Positions 5,050 to 5,443 of a DNA stretch of 5,443 bases are shown one piece after another. The stretch's first letter is position 1, and each line of letters starts with the position of its first letter. Source of the DNA: Spirochaetales bacterium (GTDB lineage Bacteria > Spirochaetota > Spirochaetia > ARS1246); NCBI GenBank assembly GCA_018644745.1, contig JABGPX010000468.1, positions 1 to 5,443 on the forward strand. Direction: 5' to 3'. A program made the translations under genes and the position numbers. Below the pieces are notes generated by a model. It worked only from the letters and a program-made list of their open reading frames with translations, was not told the DNA's origin and did not search any database.

Positions 5050-5171
5050 TAGTTAAGCTCCGATCTCGGGTATTTTAAGAAGTCAGTGAAAGCTTTTCCA
5101 GTAATGCTGATTATTTTTATAAGGTATTTGAAGCTACATCGATTTTCTGGCCAAATTAACAGGGCTTTCAT
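5049..5171 (-). pseudogene. 40-residue ORF resembling a truncated N-terminus of a B12-binding radical SAM protein
   Basis: The ATG at 5171-5169 overlaps the stop of the URO-D-like gene (ATGA) and runs 40 codons to TAA at 5051-5049, which overlaps the hydroxylase ATG (TAATG). The peptide opens MKALLIWPEN and continues CSFKYLIKIISITGKAF. From memory this resembles the first beta strand and the PExxxxFxxFKYAL-like opening of cobalamin-binding radical SAM proteins, which are usually 450-600 residues. The expected PPLGLLTVAA-like segment is absent; the tail reads LKYPRSELN. No CxxxCxxC cluster is present, so it cannot be a radical SAM enzyme. It is either a truncation scar or a short coupled peptide. 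GGGAG sits only one base before its ATG, too close to work well, so initiation is probably by coupling to the upstream gene. Family assignment is moderate; the ORF and its overlaps are certain. Confidence 0.5.
5058..5061 (-). promoter_or_regulatory. Shine-Dalgarno of the hydroxylase-like gene, inside the preceding ORF
   Basis: GGAG on the - strand, 8 bases before the ATG at 5049, located in the last codons of the 40-residue ORF. Unlike the URO-D-like gene at 1573, this gene can also initiate on its own. Confidence 0.5.
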
Positions 5172-5443
5172 ACTCCCAGCTTCTGCGCTGTGTCGTACAT
5201 GGCCACGACGTTTTCGGGTGGTGTATCGTCCTGTAGGCTGTTGCACGAGCTCAGGATGTAGCCCCCATCCGCGCCGAGAGCCTTGATAGTTTCGCGGACA
5301 TGCTCCGCGACCTCGTCCGCTGTCCCGTGTGGAAGTACCGATTGTGTATCGATTGCTCCGTGGAAGACGATCCGATCTCCGAACTCGGACTTCAGCTCGG
5401 AAGCCTGCATATTACCCGCGGTAGTTTGGACGGGATCTAATAT
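5168..5443 (-). CDS. URO-D-family protein, C-terminal 91 residues (5' part beyond window)
   Basis: The frame is open to the right edge (first codons ILDPVQTTAGNM) and ends in TGA at 5170-5168. Diagnostic C-terminal motifs of the methyltransferase-like URO-D family are clear: DPVQ, ELKSEFGDRIVFHGAIDTQ, VLPHGTADEVAEHVRETIKA, GADGGYILSSCN and TPPENVVAMYDTA. The fragment is distinctly different from the protein at 1573 (HGAIDTQSVLP against GNMDCGNVLSF; YILSSCNSLQ against IFCSSNAITK), so the two are paralogous types rather than a recent duplication. The start and any metal-binding His/Cys lie outside the window. It is the first visible gene of the - strand chain leading to the 40-residue ORF and the hydroxylase. 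Confidence 0.9.
   Translation of the reverse strand: MLDPVQTTAGNMQASELKSEFGDRIVFHGAIDTQSVLPHGTADEVAEHVRETIKALGADGGYILSSCNSLQDDTPPENVVAMYDTAQKLGV

Noticed and set aside
5086..5286. + strand 66-codon frame
   Set aside because: Antisense to the URO-D-like C-terminus and the 40-residue ORF, with no protein character.

Overview
The window looks like a bacterial chromosome segment of moderate G+C, with Shine-Dalgarno-led genes, canonical start and stop codons, and enzyme families common in uncultivated environmental bacteria. The regulator's C-terminal layout (TPR-like helices, an MSLEEAVDYAL linker, a GerE helix-turn-helix) and the aldo/keto reductase ending in PEAYAW are combinations I associate with Chloroflexota and some Actinobacteriota. 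That is an impression, not a phylogenetic result, and the taxon is left open.

Layout, left to right. (1) The 3' end of a large LuxR-type, ATPase/TPR-like regulator on the + strand (to 1021). (2) Convergent to it, a 56-residue gene on the - strand (1058-1228) with a classic signal peptide. It is preceded by an 8-codon leader ORF that carries the good Shine-Dalgarno and overlaps its start by ATGA, and it is followed by a hairpin and T8 terminator candidate. (3) A divergent regulatory region (about 1249-1453) with a perfect 8+4+8 inverted repeat, a TATAAT box and a strong GGAGG. (4) A 39-codon N-terminal remnant of a Gfo/Idh/MocA oxidoreductase (1454-1573) whose stop overlaps, as TAATG, the start of a full-length URO-D-family methyltransferase-like protein (1573-2670). 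(5) A convergent junction with two short palindromes. (6) An aldo/keto reductase on the - strand (3727-2726). (7) A roughly 320-base gap with weak repeats and an interrupted small ORF. (8) A - strand chain entering from the right edge: the C-terminal 91 residues of a second URO-D-family protein, then (ATGA overlap) a 40-codon ORF resembling the N-terminus of a B12-binding radical SAM protein, then (TAATG overlap) a sterol desaturase/fatty acid hydroxylase-type membrane di-iron enzyme (5049-4048).

How the parts may work together. The URO-D-like proteins are of the methyltransferase-like kind rather than haem-pathway HemE. The B12-type radical SAM remnant beside one of them hints at a corrinoid or methyl-transfer context, but the substrate cannot be read from the sequence. 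The most distinctive feature is the recurrence of short ORFs, two of them enzyme N-termini of about 40 codons, whose stop codon overlaps the start of the next complete gene. They may be truncation scars kept because they supply translation initiation to the downstream gene, or functional leader peptides. The - strand secreted peptide with its 8-codon coupled leader follows the same pattern on a smaller scale.
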